Shown in pieces: positions 8,340 through 17,505 of a DNA stretch of 64,000 bases. The notes beneath the pieces are model-generated. The model was not told where the DNA came from. It made no database searches and saw nothing but the letters and a program-made list of their open reading frames with translations. The DNA is taken from NCBI GenBank assembly GCA_038231255.1, contig JBBRLR010000009.1, positions 1 to 64,000 of the forward strand, written 5' to 3'. Position 1 is the stretch's first letter. Each line of letters begins with the position of its first letter. Source of the DNA: JALYUS01 sp038231255 (GTDB taxonomy: Bacteria; Chloroflexota; Chloroflexia; Thermomicrobiales; JALYUS01). The translations under genes and the position numbers were made by a program.

Positions 8340-9991
8340 CGCCCGCGTCGGAGGCGGGTGCGGAGGATGTCGGCGAAATAGCGCACTTCATCGAGGCGAA
8401 AGACCCACGCGCCACCGAGGTAGACCGCCGCACCGACCGCGATGCCGGCGAGAACAATGGCTGCCTGCTTCGCGAAGGTCGCATCGCCAATACCCCGACC
8501 GAGCGCGGCGGTCGTGACCGCAACGGAAGCGGCCATCGCGAGCGACGCCGCGCCCGCGCGCCCGACCGTCTGCCACAATCCGCTCGTTTGAAAGGTCGGA
8601 ATGATGCGCCGTGCGAGGACGAACATCACGACCGCGTGGAAGGCGAACTGCGCCGAGTTGGCAAGGACCAATCCGAGCACGCCGAGCGGGATAATCAGGG
8701 CGAAGGAGACACCGAGCAGAATGCCGACCGACAACGCGCCGACGATGACTGGTGTGCGCGTGTTCTTGCGGGCATAGAAGGCGAACAACAGCAGTTGGTC
8801 CCATGCCAGAAACGGCAACCCAATTGCGTAGCCGATGAGCGCGATGCGGATCTGATGCACGCCTTCCGACGTCGCCTTGCCGTGATTGAAGAGCAGATTG
8901 ACGAGCGGCCACGAGAGCGCGATCAGCCCCAGTGTCGCGGGTAAAACGAGCGTCGTAACGAGGCGCATACCGAGCGCGAGCGTGTGCCCGAATGCGTCCT
9001 CGTCCTGCTCGGCGGCGGCACGGGCGAGGCGCGGCAGTGTGGCGATACTGATCGCCGTCACGACCATGCCGACCGTCAGTTGCTGCACCTGCGTCGCGAA
9101 GCGCATCGCCGCGATGCCGTGCTCGCCCGTCGTTTCGGCGAGATTGCGGTCAATAATCAGCGCCCAGGTGTTGAGCAGCAGGCCGAGGAAGACCGGCAGG
9201 TAGAGCGTGCCGATCCGCCGTAGCGCCGGGTCGCGCCACGCGAACGACGGGCGGATGCGCAAACCCGTGCCGCGAAAACCCGGAATCTGGAGCGCGACGA
9301 GGAGGACCGCACCGACGAGGATGCCGACAACGAGGCTATGCACGCCGAGCGCGCGCCCGAGCACGAGCACCGCCAGGACGACCGACCCGTTCCGCGCCGC
9401 GAGCGACAATGCCGGCATCGTGAATCGTTGGAGCGCGTAGAGCGTGGATTGCAGCACCGACGCGACGCCGAGCAGCAGGAGCGCCGGTAGGATCCAGCGC
9501 GTCAGGGAAACGATCAATTCCCGGTCGTACGCCTTCGCATTCCCCCCCACGCCCGTCATCGCCCAGGCGACGCCGCGCGCACCGACTTCGAGGAGCAGCA
9601 ACATCACCCCGCCACCGACGACGACGAGCGTCAGCAGTTTACCGACGACCGCGCCGAGGCGGTCGCGCTGATCCTCGCCGACGTACTCCGAGAGCACCGG
9701 GACGAGGACCGCGCTCGCGATTCCCGACAGCAGTAGATCGAGAAAGATCGTCAGGACATTTTCGGCGATCGTGAACGAACCCGTCACGATCCCGTCGCCG
9801 AACATGCTCGCGATCAGCGACTCGCGCGGGATCGCGACCAACCGACTGAAGATCGTGCCGAGCATGACGATCAGCGCCGCACCCGCGATGCGCCCGGTCG
9901 TTTTGTGGTCGTATCCGGCAGGTGACCGCTCGGCGACCGCCGCACTATCCGTCGTCGCGTCGGTTGTTACCGGCTCAATCATCTTTGCCAT
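8336..9991 (-). CDS. murJ: Lipid II flippase MurJ (MviN family)
   Basis: MurJ moves lipid-linked peptidoglycan precursors across the cytoplasmic membrane. The 551-residue protein has about 14 hydrophobic segments. After a short polar N-terminus it shows the family region GTIFSRLVAIPRESLIASMFG and, further on, ENVLTIFLDLLLSGIASAV. I use the ATG at 9991, preceded by GGAAGAGGCGC; a frame open to 10069 would add Arg-rich residues inside the preceding gene. It overlaps that nucleotidyltransferase gene by 17 bases and closes a five-gene envelope operon, so the flipped substrate could also be another undecaprenyl-linked glycan. Confidence 0.9.
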   Translation of the reverse strand: MAKMIEPVTTDATTDSAAVAERSPAGYDHKTTGRIAGAALIVMLGTIFSRLVAIPRESLIASMFGDGIVTGSFTIAENVLTIFLDLLLSGIASAVLVPVLSEYVGEDQRDRLGAVVGKLLTLVVVGGGVMLLLLEVGARGVAWAMTGVGGNAKAYDRELIVSLTRWILPALLLLGVASVLQSTLYALQRFTMPALSLAARNGSVVLAVLVLGRALGVHSLVVGILVGAVLLVALQIPGFRGTGLRIRPSFAWRDPALRRIGTLYLPVFLGLLLNTWALIIDRNLAETTGEHGIAAMRFATQVQQLTVGMVVTAISIATLPRLARAAAEQDEDAFGHTLALGMRLVTTLVLPATLGLIALSWPLVNLLFNHGKATSEGVHQIRIALIGYAIGLPFLAWDQLLLFAFYARKNTRTPVIVGALSVGILLGVSFALIIPLGVLGLVLANSAQFAFHAVVMFVLARRIIPTFQTSGLWQTVGRAGAASLAMAASVAVTTAALGRGIGDATFAKQAAIVLAGIAVGAAVYLGGAWVFRLDEVRYFADILRTRLRRGR

Positions 9992-10514
9992 GCGCCTCTT
10001 CCGCCTCGATGCACCCATGCGCGCGGAGTATCGTGCGCTCAATATCCGTCGTGCTGCGCCCCGGCACAAGCGGGATAGTCACCACCGCGCCGCCGTACGC
10101 ACGCACGAGCGGCGCTTCGGGCAGTGGGATCTTGCCCACGCGTTCGTCGTCTTCGCTGATCGCGTAGTCGCCGCCCTTGACATAGATATCCGGTTTCAGC
10201 AGCGCAATCGGTTCGTCGGCGGTCAGACTGATGAAGACGACGACGCCATCAACGCAGCCGAGCGCGGCGAGCACCTCCGCACGCTCGCTCGCCGGGATGA
10301 TCGGCCGAAATGTCCCCTTGCGCGCGGTTGTGCTCGCGTCGTCATTGACGCCGACAACGAGCAGGTCGCCGAGGGCGCGTGCAGCCTGCAAATACCGGAC
10401 ATGGCCGACATGGAGCAGGTCGAAATGCCCGTTGGTGAAAACGATCCGTTCATGTTGAGCGCGGCGGGCGCGCCCATATTCCGCGAGGTCATCCAACAGC
10501 AGGGTGCGGCCCAT
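9975..10514 (-). CDS. Cytidylyltransferase-like nucleotidyltransferase (HldE C-domain / RfaE2-like)
   Basis: The 179-residue protein carries the nucleotidyltransferase signature FTNGHFDLLHVGHVRYL (HxGH type), NDDAS and the C-terminal GRSTTDIE. This matches the adenylyltransferase half of HldE, which makes ADP-heptose from heptose 1-phosphate. The kinase half is the separate gene immediately upstream, one base away, so the bifunctional HldE is split here. I chose the ATG at 10514 because it follows the kinase stop directly. The 3' end overlaps murJ. The sugar and nucleotide are inferred; no gmhA or gmhB gene is in the window. Confidence 0.8.
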   Translation of the reverse strand: MGRTLLLDDLAEYGRARRAQHERIVFTNGHFDLLHVGHVRYLQAARALGDLLVVGVNDDASTTARKGTFRPIIPASERAEVLAALGCVDGVVVFISLTADEPIALLKPDIYVKGGDYAISEDDERVGKIPLPEAPLVRAYGGAVVTIPLVPGRSTTDIERTILRAHGCIEAEEAHGKDD

Positions 10515-10515
10515 A

Positions 10516-11547
10516 CTAGCGCGCCTCGTCATCGGTGGTGAACATCGCGTCATCGGCATCGAGGATCGCGCGGTGCAACTCCTCCGCCGTCACGACGACA
10601 TTGCCCAACTTGCGGACGGCGACACCCGCCGCGAGGTTCGCGAGGTGCGCGCCTATTTCCAGCGACAGCCCGGCGGCGAGCGCGAGCGTAAGGACGACGA
10701 TTAATGTATCGCCTGCCCCGGTCACATCGAAAACATCCACGCGTTGCGCCGGGATATGCCCGCCGCGATTGCCGGCATCGAGATAGGCAAGTCCGTCGCT
10801 GGCGAGCGAGATGACGATGTTTTCGGCGCGCAACCGCTCCCGCATCCGTGGCAAGGCGGCAAGTACCGACGGCACGGTGTCCAGCGGTTCACGGAGATAC
10901 GCGGCGGCGTCCGCACGGTTGTCGCGCACGAGCGTGAACCCGGCATACGGATCGAGGCTGCCCTGCGAGTCAACCGCCGTAACCGCGCCGAGCGTTTCTC
11001 CTGCCGCCCGCACCGCCGCCGCCACCGCCGCCGAGATCGTGCCGTACTGGTAGTCGGATACCAGGAACGCGTCGGCAGGTGATACCGCATCAATCGCGGC
11101 GACGATGTTCGCTCCGACTGAGGACGCGAGCACGGCGCGCGTGCCCCGATCCACACGGGCGACCTGCTGCGGGAAGCGGAAGAATCCTTCCGCGAGAAAG
11201 CGCGTTTTACGCGTCGTCGTGCGGTCGGGCGCGTATTGCACACCCGCCGTGTCAACACCCGACGCAGCGAGGGACGCGACGAGCAGTTCGCCCGTCGCGT
11301 CTGTGCCGACACAACCGATCATCAGCGACTCGCCGCCCATCGCGCGCACCGCGAGCGCGGGAAATGCGCCACCGCCAGGCTGCGCCACGTCGCGCTCGTG
11401 TTCCAGTACCAGTACCGGCGCTTCGCGAGAAACGCGCGCAATTGTGCCGAATACATACTCATCGAGCAGCATGTCCCCGACGACAACGACGCGCTGACCC
11501 CGCAACCGGGGCAACGCGTCGAGCAGTGTCTCGCGTCGCACCGCCAT
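10516..11547 (-). CDS. PfkB-family sugar kinase (HldE N-domain / RfaE1-like)
   Basis: A ribokinase-fold kinase of 343 residues. N-terminal VVVVGDMLLDEYVFGTIAR and PGGGAFPALAVRAMGG resemble the heptose-phosphate kinase half of HldE. The C-terminal PfkB signature, DVFDVTGAGDTLI, holds the catalytic Asp and anion hole. It is expected to phosphorylate a heptose 7-phosphate, the substrate of the next enzyme. The ATG at 11547 overlaps the preceding stop by one base (TGATG). The frame remains open far upstream, but that part duplicates the neighbours in another frame. Together with the nucleotidyltransferase it suggests nucleotide-activated heptose for a surface glycan. Confidence 0.8.
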   Translation of the reverse strand: MAVRRETLLDALPRLRGQRVVVVGDMLLDEYVFGTIARVSREAPVLVLEHERDVAQPGGGAFPALAVRAMGGESLMIGCVGTDATGELLVASLAASGVDTAGVQYAPDRTTTRKTRFLAEGFFRFPQQVARVDRGTRAVLASSVGANIVAAIDAVSPADAFLVSDYQYGTISAAVAAAVRAAGETLGAVTAVDSQGSLDPYAGFTLVRDNRADAAAYLREPLDTVPSVLAALPRMRERLRAENIVISLASDGLAYLDAGNRGGHIPAQRVDVFDVTGAGDTLIVVLTLALAAGLSLEIGAHLANLAAGVAVRKLGNVVVTAEELHRAILDADDAMFTTDDEAR

Positions 11548-11960
11548 CAGCGAAACCGGATGTACGGGATCGCCAGCGCAAGCGCGATATAGGCGATGTT
11601 CGGCAGATCGAGCGCCATCACCTGGAGCAACGCGCGCGATTGCGGGCTGTCCACACGCGTGCTCGTCACGATGTTCAGGATGTCGCTCAGTCCGATGCCG
11701 AGCCGGTTCGCGATGACGACGCGGCAAATAACGATGCAGGCGACGACGCCAACCATGCCGATAATCTGATACGTGCTGCCCCGCTTCGCGCCGGTGACGC
11801 GGACTATCGCCTCGGCAATCACGAAGCCGCAGCCGATGGCAAACCAGAACGACCAGAAGGGTTGGAATCCCCAACCGACACCGAACGCGAGTGCAATTAC
11901 TGCGGTCACCGCCACGGCGCGTGCGACGAGTTGGGGAGAGGTGCGGTTCACGGAGTTCAC
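11547..11960 (-). CDS. Integral membrane protein of unknown function in envelope operon
   Basis: I do not recognise the family. The 137-residue protein has about four hydrophobic segments (AVAVTAVIALAFGVGWGF, FWFAIGCGFVIAEAIV, IIGMVGVVACIVICRVVIA and a C-terminal one ending IPYIRFR) joined by short basic loops. The GTG start shares four bases (GTGA) with the WecG-like stop, and its own stop overlaps the kinase start. This double coupling implies a role in the same glycan pathway, perhaps as a membrane partner or small transporter. The function is unknown. Confidence 0.7.
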   Translation of the reverse strand: MNSVNRTSPQLVARAVAVTAVIALAFGVGWGFQPFWSFWFAIGCGFVIAEAIVRVTGAKRGSTYQIIGMVGVVACIVICRVVIANRLGIGLSDILNIVTSTRVDSPQSRALLQVMALDLPNIAYIALALAIPYIRFR

Positions 11961-12751
11961 GCTTTCTCGCGGCGGAGCCGCCCGGCGAGGGTCGAAAGGA
12001 CGGCGAGTGCGCCGAACTGCCAGACACGGACGATGCGCGGGAAGCGCGATGGCTGCCGCACCAGACGATATACCCACTCCAATCCACGCTCCCGCATCCA
12101 GCGCGGCGCGCGCGGCACCCGCCCCGCCAAATAATCGAAGGTTCCGCCGACGCCAATCGCAGCCGGCGCGCGCAATGCTGGCAGGTTCCGGTGGATCCAG
12201 CGATCCTGCTTCGGCATCCCATATGCGACAAGGACAATCTGCGCGCCCGATGCATTGATCCGCTCGCACGCCGCGCCATCGTCGGTTTCGTCGGCGCCGC
12301 CGGACCATGTTCCGACAATGCGCGCAGCAGGAAAGCGGCGGGATAGCACCGTGGCTGCCGCCTCCGCAACGCCCGGCGCCGCACCAAGGAGGAAAAGCGG
12401 GATACTCGCCGCAGCGACCGCGTCCGTTAAATCATTGCCGGTAATCCGGGCACGCAGCGGCATCCGGGCAAGGCGAGCAGCCTGCATGATGCCCGCGCCG
12501 TCCGCCGTCACAATCGCCGCGCTTTCGATCATCGCCCGCAAGTCGCCGTCGCGTCGGGCGCGCATCACGTATTCGGGGTTGAGGGTGATGACGTGGCAGG
12601 GTACGCCCGTCGTCGCAGCGTCCGCGATGATTGCCATCGCTTCCGACAGTGTCAGATCGTCAACGCGGATGCCGAGCACGCGCTGCAGCGGATGCTGGCG
12701 CGATAATGCCCACGATACCTCAGTGTTCTGCCTCACGTATACACTCTCCAC
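11957..12751 (-). CDS. WecG/TagA/CpsF family glycosyltransferase
   Basis: Members transfer N-acetyl-mannosamine or ManNAcA to undecaprenyl-linked GlcNAc in teichoic acid or enterobacterial common antigen synthesis. The 264-residue protein shows the family landmarks: VLGIRVDDLTLSEAM at the N-terminus, ITLNPEYVMRARRD, the substrate-site TADGAGIMQAARL and VAYGMPKQDRWI. The C-terminal RAPRWMRERGLEWVYRL is the membrane-interaction tail. The GTG at 12751 sits almost at the predicted transcription start, so the mRNA may be nearly leaderless; GTG codons at 12742 and 12736 are alternatives. It heads the operon that ends in murJ. The exact sugar donor is unknown. Confidence 0.85.
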   Translation of the reverse strand: MESVYVRQNTEVSWALSRQHPLQRVLGIRVDDLTLSEAMAIIADAATTGVPCHVITLNPEYVMRARRDGDLRAMIESAAIVTADGAGIMQAARLARMPLRARITGNDLTDAVAAASIPLFLLGAAPGVAEAAATVLSRRFPAARIVGTWSGGADETDDGAACERINASGAQIVLVAYGMPKQDRWIHRNLPALRAPAAIGVGGTFDYLAGRVPRAPRWMRERGLEWVYRLVRQPSRFPRIVRVWQFGALAVLSTLAGRLRREKA

Positions 12752-12759
12752 AGTCGCGC

Positions 12760-12788
12760 ATCATAACGCGCAACGCACCCGGCGTCTA
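12760..12788 (-). promoter_or_regulatory. Predicted promoter of the wecG-murJ envelope operon
   Basis: The minus strand reads TAGACG (12783-12788), 17 bases, then TATGAT (12760-12765). The predicted start of transcription, about 12753, is nearly at the first codon of the WecG-like gene. Confidence 0.45.
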
Positions 12789-12908
12789 TTCGCGAGAGAG
12801 GACGTAGGGCGTATGCGCTCTGCAAGCAAATCGCGTCGGTCGTGCCATTCGTGTATACTTCGCCGCGATTCGATCTTCACGCGAGAAAATCCGATGCGAG
12901 GTCGAGCG

Positions 12909-15900
12909 ATGGCGGTACACGAGGATGTCTTGCACCCCACAACTAACGCCGTTCTCGCGGGCGGCGGCGAGATGGGTGCCCTCATGCGCACGCTCGATTG
13001 GTCCGCCACGCCGCTCGGGCCGGTCGGCGACTGGCCGCAGAGCCTGCGCACCTCCGTCAGCATTTGCCTCGCTTCGCGCTTCCCGATGCTGATCTGGTGG
13101 GGGCCGGAACTCGTCATGCTCTACAACGACGCCTATCGTCCGATCCTTGGGGCGACGAAACATCCCGCAGCGATGGGGCAGCGCGGCCGGGAATGCTGGC
13201 CGGAGATCTGGGACGTCATTGGGCCGATGCTTACCGGTGTGCTTGCGCGGGGCGACGCGACTTGGTCGGAAGACCAACTTCTCCTGCTCAACCGCAACGG
13301 CTACGTCGAGGAGTGCTACTTCACCTTCTCCTACAGCCCGATCCGCGACGAGAGCGGCGGGATCGGCGGCATCTTTACCGCCGTGACCGAGACGACCGAG
13401 CGGGTCCTCGGCGAGCGGCGGTTGCGCACGCTCCGCGCGCTGGCGGGCGCAGTGGAGGCACGGACGACGGAGGGCACCTGCCATCGCGCGATGGACGCGC
13501 TCGCTGAGAACCCCGCCGACATTCCCTTCGCCCTGCTTTATCTGCTTGATGCGGACGGATCGGCGGCCCGGCTCGCCGATTCAGTGCATCTCGCCCCCGA
13601 CACTCCTGCCAGCCCGGCGGTCATTCGTCTTGGCGATGGGCAGGGAGATACCGGCTGGCCGTTCGCGCGGGTCGTTGCCACCGCCGAGGCCGTGCGGCTC
13701 GACGACATCCCCCGCCGCTTCGGCGCGCTCCCCGGTGGCCTATGGGACACGCCACCCACGACTGCACTCGTCCTGCCTATCCCTGCTCGCGCGCAGGAGT
13801 GGCCGGCGGGGTTGCTTGTCGTCGGGATCAGCGCCCGACGCATCCTTGACGAGGCGTATGAGGCGTTCTACGGCCTCGTCGCGGGCCAGATCGCGACCGC
13901 GATCGGCGACGCACGGGCGTATGAGGAGGAACGCCGACACGCGGAGGCGCTCGCCGCACTCGACCGTGCCAAGACGACCTTTTTCAGCAATGTCAGCCAC
14001 GAGTTCCGCACGCCCCTGACGCTGATGCTCGGCCCCGTCGCGGACGCGCTTGACGACACTGAGGGCGCGCTGACGCCAACGCAACGAGAGCGGCTTGAGG
14101 TCGCGCAGCGCAACGGACTGCGCCTCCAGCGGCTCGTCAACAGCGTGCTCGACTTCTCGCGCATCGAGGCAGGCCGAGACACCGCATCCTACCAACCAAC
14201 CGACCTCGCGGCGTTCACCCAGGAACTCGTCGGCCTGTTCCGCTCGGCAATCGAGCGCGCCGGGTTGCGCCTCGCCGTTGATTGCCCACCATTGCCCGCG
14301 CCCGTCCTTGTGGATCGCGAGATGTGGGAGAAAATCGTCCTTAATCTCCTTTCCAACGCGCTCAAGTTCACCTTCGATGGGAAGATCGCCGTGCGGCTGC
14401 GCGCCGACGGGGGCCGCGCCGTCCTGATCGTTGCCGACACCGGGACGGGCATCTCGCCGGAGGACCTGCCGCACCTCTTCGAGCGATTCCACCGCGTGCG
14501 GGGCGCGCGCGCCCGGACCTTCGAGGGTTCGGGGATTGGACTGGCGCTTGTGCAGGAAATCGCCCGGCTGCATGGCGGTGAGATCACCGCAGCGAGCACG
14601 ATTGGAGAGGGCACGACGTTCACGGTTACGATCCCGACCTCGACTGGCACGACGCACCTGCTCGCCGATGAACGCGCCAACGTGTCCGATGGCGCGTCTA
14701 CCACTGCGACCGCCGCCTCATACGTCGAGGAGGCGTTGCGCTGGTTACCCGACGGGGCCGAAAACGATCGGGTGGGCGAGGGCAATATCGGTGCGGGGTC
14801 GCCGTTGGGAAATGTAGGTGGTGTATCGGCCGGGATGCTCGCCGGGGCGCGCATTCTCCTTGCCGATGACAATGCGGACATTCGGGCATATGCGCGGCGG
14901 CTCCTGCAGGGCGACTACGTCGTCGAGACGGTCGCCGATGGTGAGGCGGCGCTGGCTGCGGCCCGGGAGCGCCCGCCTGATCTGATCCTCACGGACGTGA
15001 TGATGCCGAGGCGCGACGGGTTCGCGTTGCTCCGCGCGCTGCGCGCCGATCCGCGCACGCAAGACATCCCGGTGATCTTCCTTTCCGCCCGGGCCGGCGA
15101 GGAATCGGCGATCGAGGGGCTGGCGGCGGGTGCGGACGGCTACCTCGTCAAACCCTTCTCCGCGCGCGAGTTGCAGGCGCGGGTCGCCGCAGCATTGGCG
15201 ATGGCGCGGCTCCGGCATGAGACAGTGCGCGAGCGCGAGCGCATGTATACCATGCTCCTCCAAGCGCCGGTCGCCATCGCGGTCTTCCGCGGGCCACAGC
15301 ACGTCGTCGAGTTCGCCAACCCGCACGTCTGCGAAGTCTGGGGGCGCACGCTCGAGCAGGTGTTCGGCAAGCCGCTCTTCGAGGCGCTACCGGAGGTCGC
15401 CGGCCAGGGCCTCGAGGCGCTGCTCGACGGTGTATTCGCGACCGGCACGCCGTTCGTCGGATCTGAACTCCCCGTTGGCCTCGATCGTGCGGGGCGGCGA
15501 GACCTCGTCTATTTCAATTTCGTCTACGCGCCGGTCCGCGAGCCGAGTGGGGAGATCCGTGGCGTGATCGTCGTCGCGACGGATGTGACCGAGCAAGTGC
15601 AACTGCGCGAGCGGGCGGAGGAGGAGCGTCAACAATTCGTCGCGATGGTGGCGCACGAGCTGCGCAACCCGATCACGTCGCTGATGGGCTATGCCCAACT
15701 GATGAAGCGGCGGGAACGGTACGATGCCAGAGCGATGGAGACGATCATCGCACAGGCACAACGCCTGGAGCGCTTGACCGTTGACCTGCGCGAGACGGTA
15801 CGCGCCCGGCTGGGGGCGCTCGCGATCATGCCCGGTCCGGTGGATGTCCGCTCGCTCGTCCTTGCCGCCATAGAGCAAGCCCAGGCGACGACGGAGGTGC

Positions 15901-16292
15901 ATACCATCGCCGTCGAAATGCCGGATACGCTCCCGCCCGCCCAATGGGACGCCGACCGCATTGCGCAGGTGCTGGGCAACCTGCTGCTGAACGCGATCAA
16001 GTACGGCGAGGACGGCGAGGTGCGTGTCCGCGTCGCGAACGAGGGAAAGTCGGTGCGCATCGCCATCGCGGACTACGGCATCGGAATCCCCACGGAGGCG
16101 CTCTCGCACATCTTCGAGCCGTTCTACCGGGCGGAGAACGCGGCCAGCGGCAGTCGGCGTGGGATGGGTCTCGGGCTGCCGATCAGCAAGGCGCTCGTCG
16201 CGGCGCACGGCGGCGAGCTGGCGGTGGAATCTCGCGTCGGCGAGGGCAGCACCTTCACGCTCACACTCCCGTATGATGCCCCCGCGCCATGA
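12909..16292 (+). CDS. Hybrid sensor histidine kinase with two kinase cores (PAS-GAF-HisKA-HATPase-REC-PAS-HisKA-HATPase)
   Basis: A cytoplasmic 1127-residue signalling protein without membrane segments. Domains in order: PAS-like sensor (about 25-170, with ATPLGPVGDWPQSLR), GAF-like (about 175-335), first HisKA with phospho-acceptor His364 in NVSHEFRTPL, HATPase_c ending near 580, a receiver with LLADDNADIR and phospho-acceptor Asp696 in LTDVMMPRRDG, a second PAS (about 780-895), second HisKA with His916 in VAHELRNPITSL, and a second HATPase_c with MGLGLPISKAL. It can therefore autophosphorylate at two sites. I start at the ATG at 12909, preceded by GAGG; 12894 is the alternative. No separate response regulator is adjacent. 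The signal is unknown. Confidence 0.88.
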   Translation: MAVHEDVLHPTTNAVLAGGGEMGALMRTLDWSATPLGPVGDWPQSLRTSVSICLASRFPMLIWWGPELVMLYNDAYRPILGATKHPAAMGQRGRECWPEIWDVIGPMLTGVLARGDATWSEDQLLLLNRNGYVEECYFTFSYSPIRDESGGIGGIFTAVTETTERVLGERRLRTLRALAGAVEARTTEGTCHRAMDALAENPADIPFALLYLLDADGSAARLADSVHLAPDTPASPAVIRLGDGQGDTGWPFARVVATAEAVRLDDIPRRFGALPGGLWDTPPTTALVLPIPARAQEWPAGLLVVGISARRILDEAYEAFYGLVAGQIATAIGDARAYEEERRHAEALAALDRAKTTFFSNVSHEFRTPLTLMLGPVADALDDTEGALTPTQRERLEVAQRNGLRLQRLVNSVLDFSRIEAGRDTASYQPTDLAAFTQELVGLFRSAIERAGLRLAVDCPPLPAPVLVDREMWEKIVLNLLSNALKFTFDGKIAVRLRADGGRAVLIVADTGTGISPEDLPHLFERFHRVRGARARTFEGSGIGLALVQEIARLHGGEITAASTIGEGTTFTVTIPTSTGTTHLLADERANVSDGASTTATAASYVEEALRWLPDGAENDRVGEGNIGAGSPLGNVGGVSAGMLAGARILLADDNADIRAYARRLLQGDYVVETVADGEAALAAARERPPDLILTDVMMPRRDGFALLRALRADPRTQDIPVIFLSARAGEESAIEGLAAGADGYLVKPFSARELQARVAAALAMARLRHETVRERERMYTMLLQAPVAIAVFRGPQHVVEFANPHVCEVWGRTLEQVFGKPLFEALPEVAGQGLEALLDGVFATGTPFVGSELPVGLDRAGRRDLVYFNFVYAPVREPSGEIRGVIVVATDVTEQVQLRERAEEERQQFVAMVAHELRNPITSLMGYAQLMKRRERYDARAMETIIAQAQRLERLTVDLRETVRARLGALAIMPGPVDVRSLVLAAIEQAQATTEVHTIAVEMPDTLPPAQWDADRIAQVLGNLLLNAIKYGEDGEVRVRVANEGKSVRIAIADYGIGIPTEALSHIFEPFYRAENAASGSRRGMGLGLPISKALVAAHGGELAVESRVGEGSTFTLTLPYDAPAP

Positions 16293-16335
16293 CACGAAGT
16301 CTCCGTTCGCACGCACGAGCAGCCGATTGCCTGCG

Positions 16336-17490
16336 ATGACGACTGGACGATCAATCGGCGTTAATGCGCACCTGCTCTCCTTCACGCCCGGCTACCGGCG
16401 GGCGGGCGTCAGCCAGTACACCGAGCAGATCGTGCGCCACCTGATGGCGACCGTATCCAATTCGGGCGATACACTGACGGTCTTTGCGGGGCCGGACGCA
16501 CCGCCCAACGGATATGTTGCGGATGAGGTCGCGTGGCGCACGAGTCGCCTGCCAACGGGGCACGCGCCGGGCCGCATCGTCTGGGAACAGTTTGTCGCGC
16601 CGTTTGCCACGGCATGGGCGCATCTCGATGTGCTTCTTTGCCCGGTTAATGTTGTTCCGCTTGCCGGTCGCGTGCCGTCGGTCGTCACCGTCCACGACCT
16701 CGCTTTCCTCGCCCATCCCGAAGCATTCCATGTCACGAAGCGCCGCTATCTCGCGGCGATGACCCGACTTTCAGTCCATCGCGCGCGGCACGTCATCGCC
16801 GTCTCGTCCCACACGCGCGACGATCTCGTACGTCACTTCGGCGTTCGCCCTGAACGCGTGACCGTCGTTCCCAATGCGGTGGACGCGCGTTTCCAGCCTG
16901 CCGACGATGACCACGCGATCACTCGCTTCAAGGCGGAGCACCACCTACCCGACCGCTTCATCCTCTTTGTGGGCACGCTCGAACCGCGCAAAAACCTCCG
17001 GCGGCTGATTGAAGCATTCGCATCGCTTGCCAACGATGAGACCGAAACAACACTCGTCATCGTTGGCGCATCGGGCTGGCTGACAAGCGATCTTGCGCCG
17101 CTCGTCAGCACACACGGATTAGGCGAGCGCATCACCTTCGCGGGATATGTTTCAGACGACGACCTCCCCCATTGGTACCGGGCGGCAACGGTCTTCTGCT
17201 ATCCATCGCTGTACGAAGGCTTCGGCCTGCCCGTTCTCGAAGCAATGGCGTGCGGAACACCGGTCATCACATCACGAACGAGCAGCCTCCCCGAACTCAC
17301 CGGCGATGCGGCCGTGCTGGTTGATCCCACCGATGTGGCGGAACTCGCCCGTGCCCTGAAAACCGTCCTCGCCGATGAATCACGGCGTCATACGATGTCT
17401 CGAACAGGCCTTGCGCGGGCGAGTGCCTATTCGTGGGAGCGGACGGCAGCGGCCACCTTGGAGGTGATTCGGGACGCGGCGCGCTACTAA
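16336..17490 (+). CDS. Family 4 glycosyltransferase
   Basis: A GT-B fold retaining glycosyltransferase of 384 residues. The N-terminal domain begins SIGVNAHLLSF and contains VVTVHDLAF and HVIAVSSHTRDDLV. The C-terminal donor domain has FVGTLEPRKNL and the EX7E motif in YEGFGLPVLEAMACGTPV. These are features of mannosyl- or glucosyltransferases making cell-surface glycans. The frame is open further upstream, overlapping the kinase gene from an ATG at 16273, but the residues before 16336 are a poor match to the family start. Acceptor and donor are unknown. Confidence 0.85.
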   Translation: MTTGRSIGVNAHLLSFTPGYRRAGVSQYTEQIVRHLMATVSNSGDTLTVFAGPDAPPNGYVADEVAWRTSRLPTGHAPGRIVWEQFVAPFATAWAHLDVLLCPVNVVPLAGRVPSVVTVHDLAFLAHPEAFHVTKRRYLAAMTRLSVHRARHVIAVSSHTRDDLVRHFGVRPERVTVVPNAVDARFQPADDDHAITRFKAEHHLPDRFILFVGTLEPRKNLRRLIEAFASLANDETETTLVIVGASGWLTSDLAPLVSTHGLGERITFAGYVSDDDLPHWYRAATVFCYPSLYEGFGLPVLEAMACGTPVITSRTSSLPELTGDAAVLVDPTDVAELARALKTVLADESRRHTMSRTGLARASAYSWERTAAATLEVIRDAARY

Positions 17491-17505
17491 TGCGCGATGC
17501 CATCC

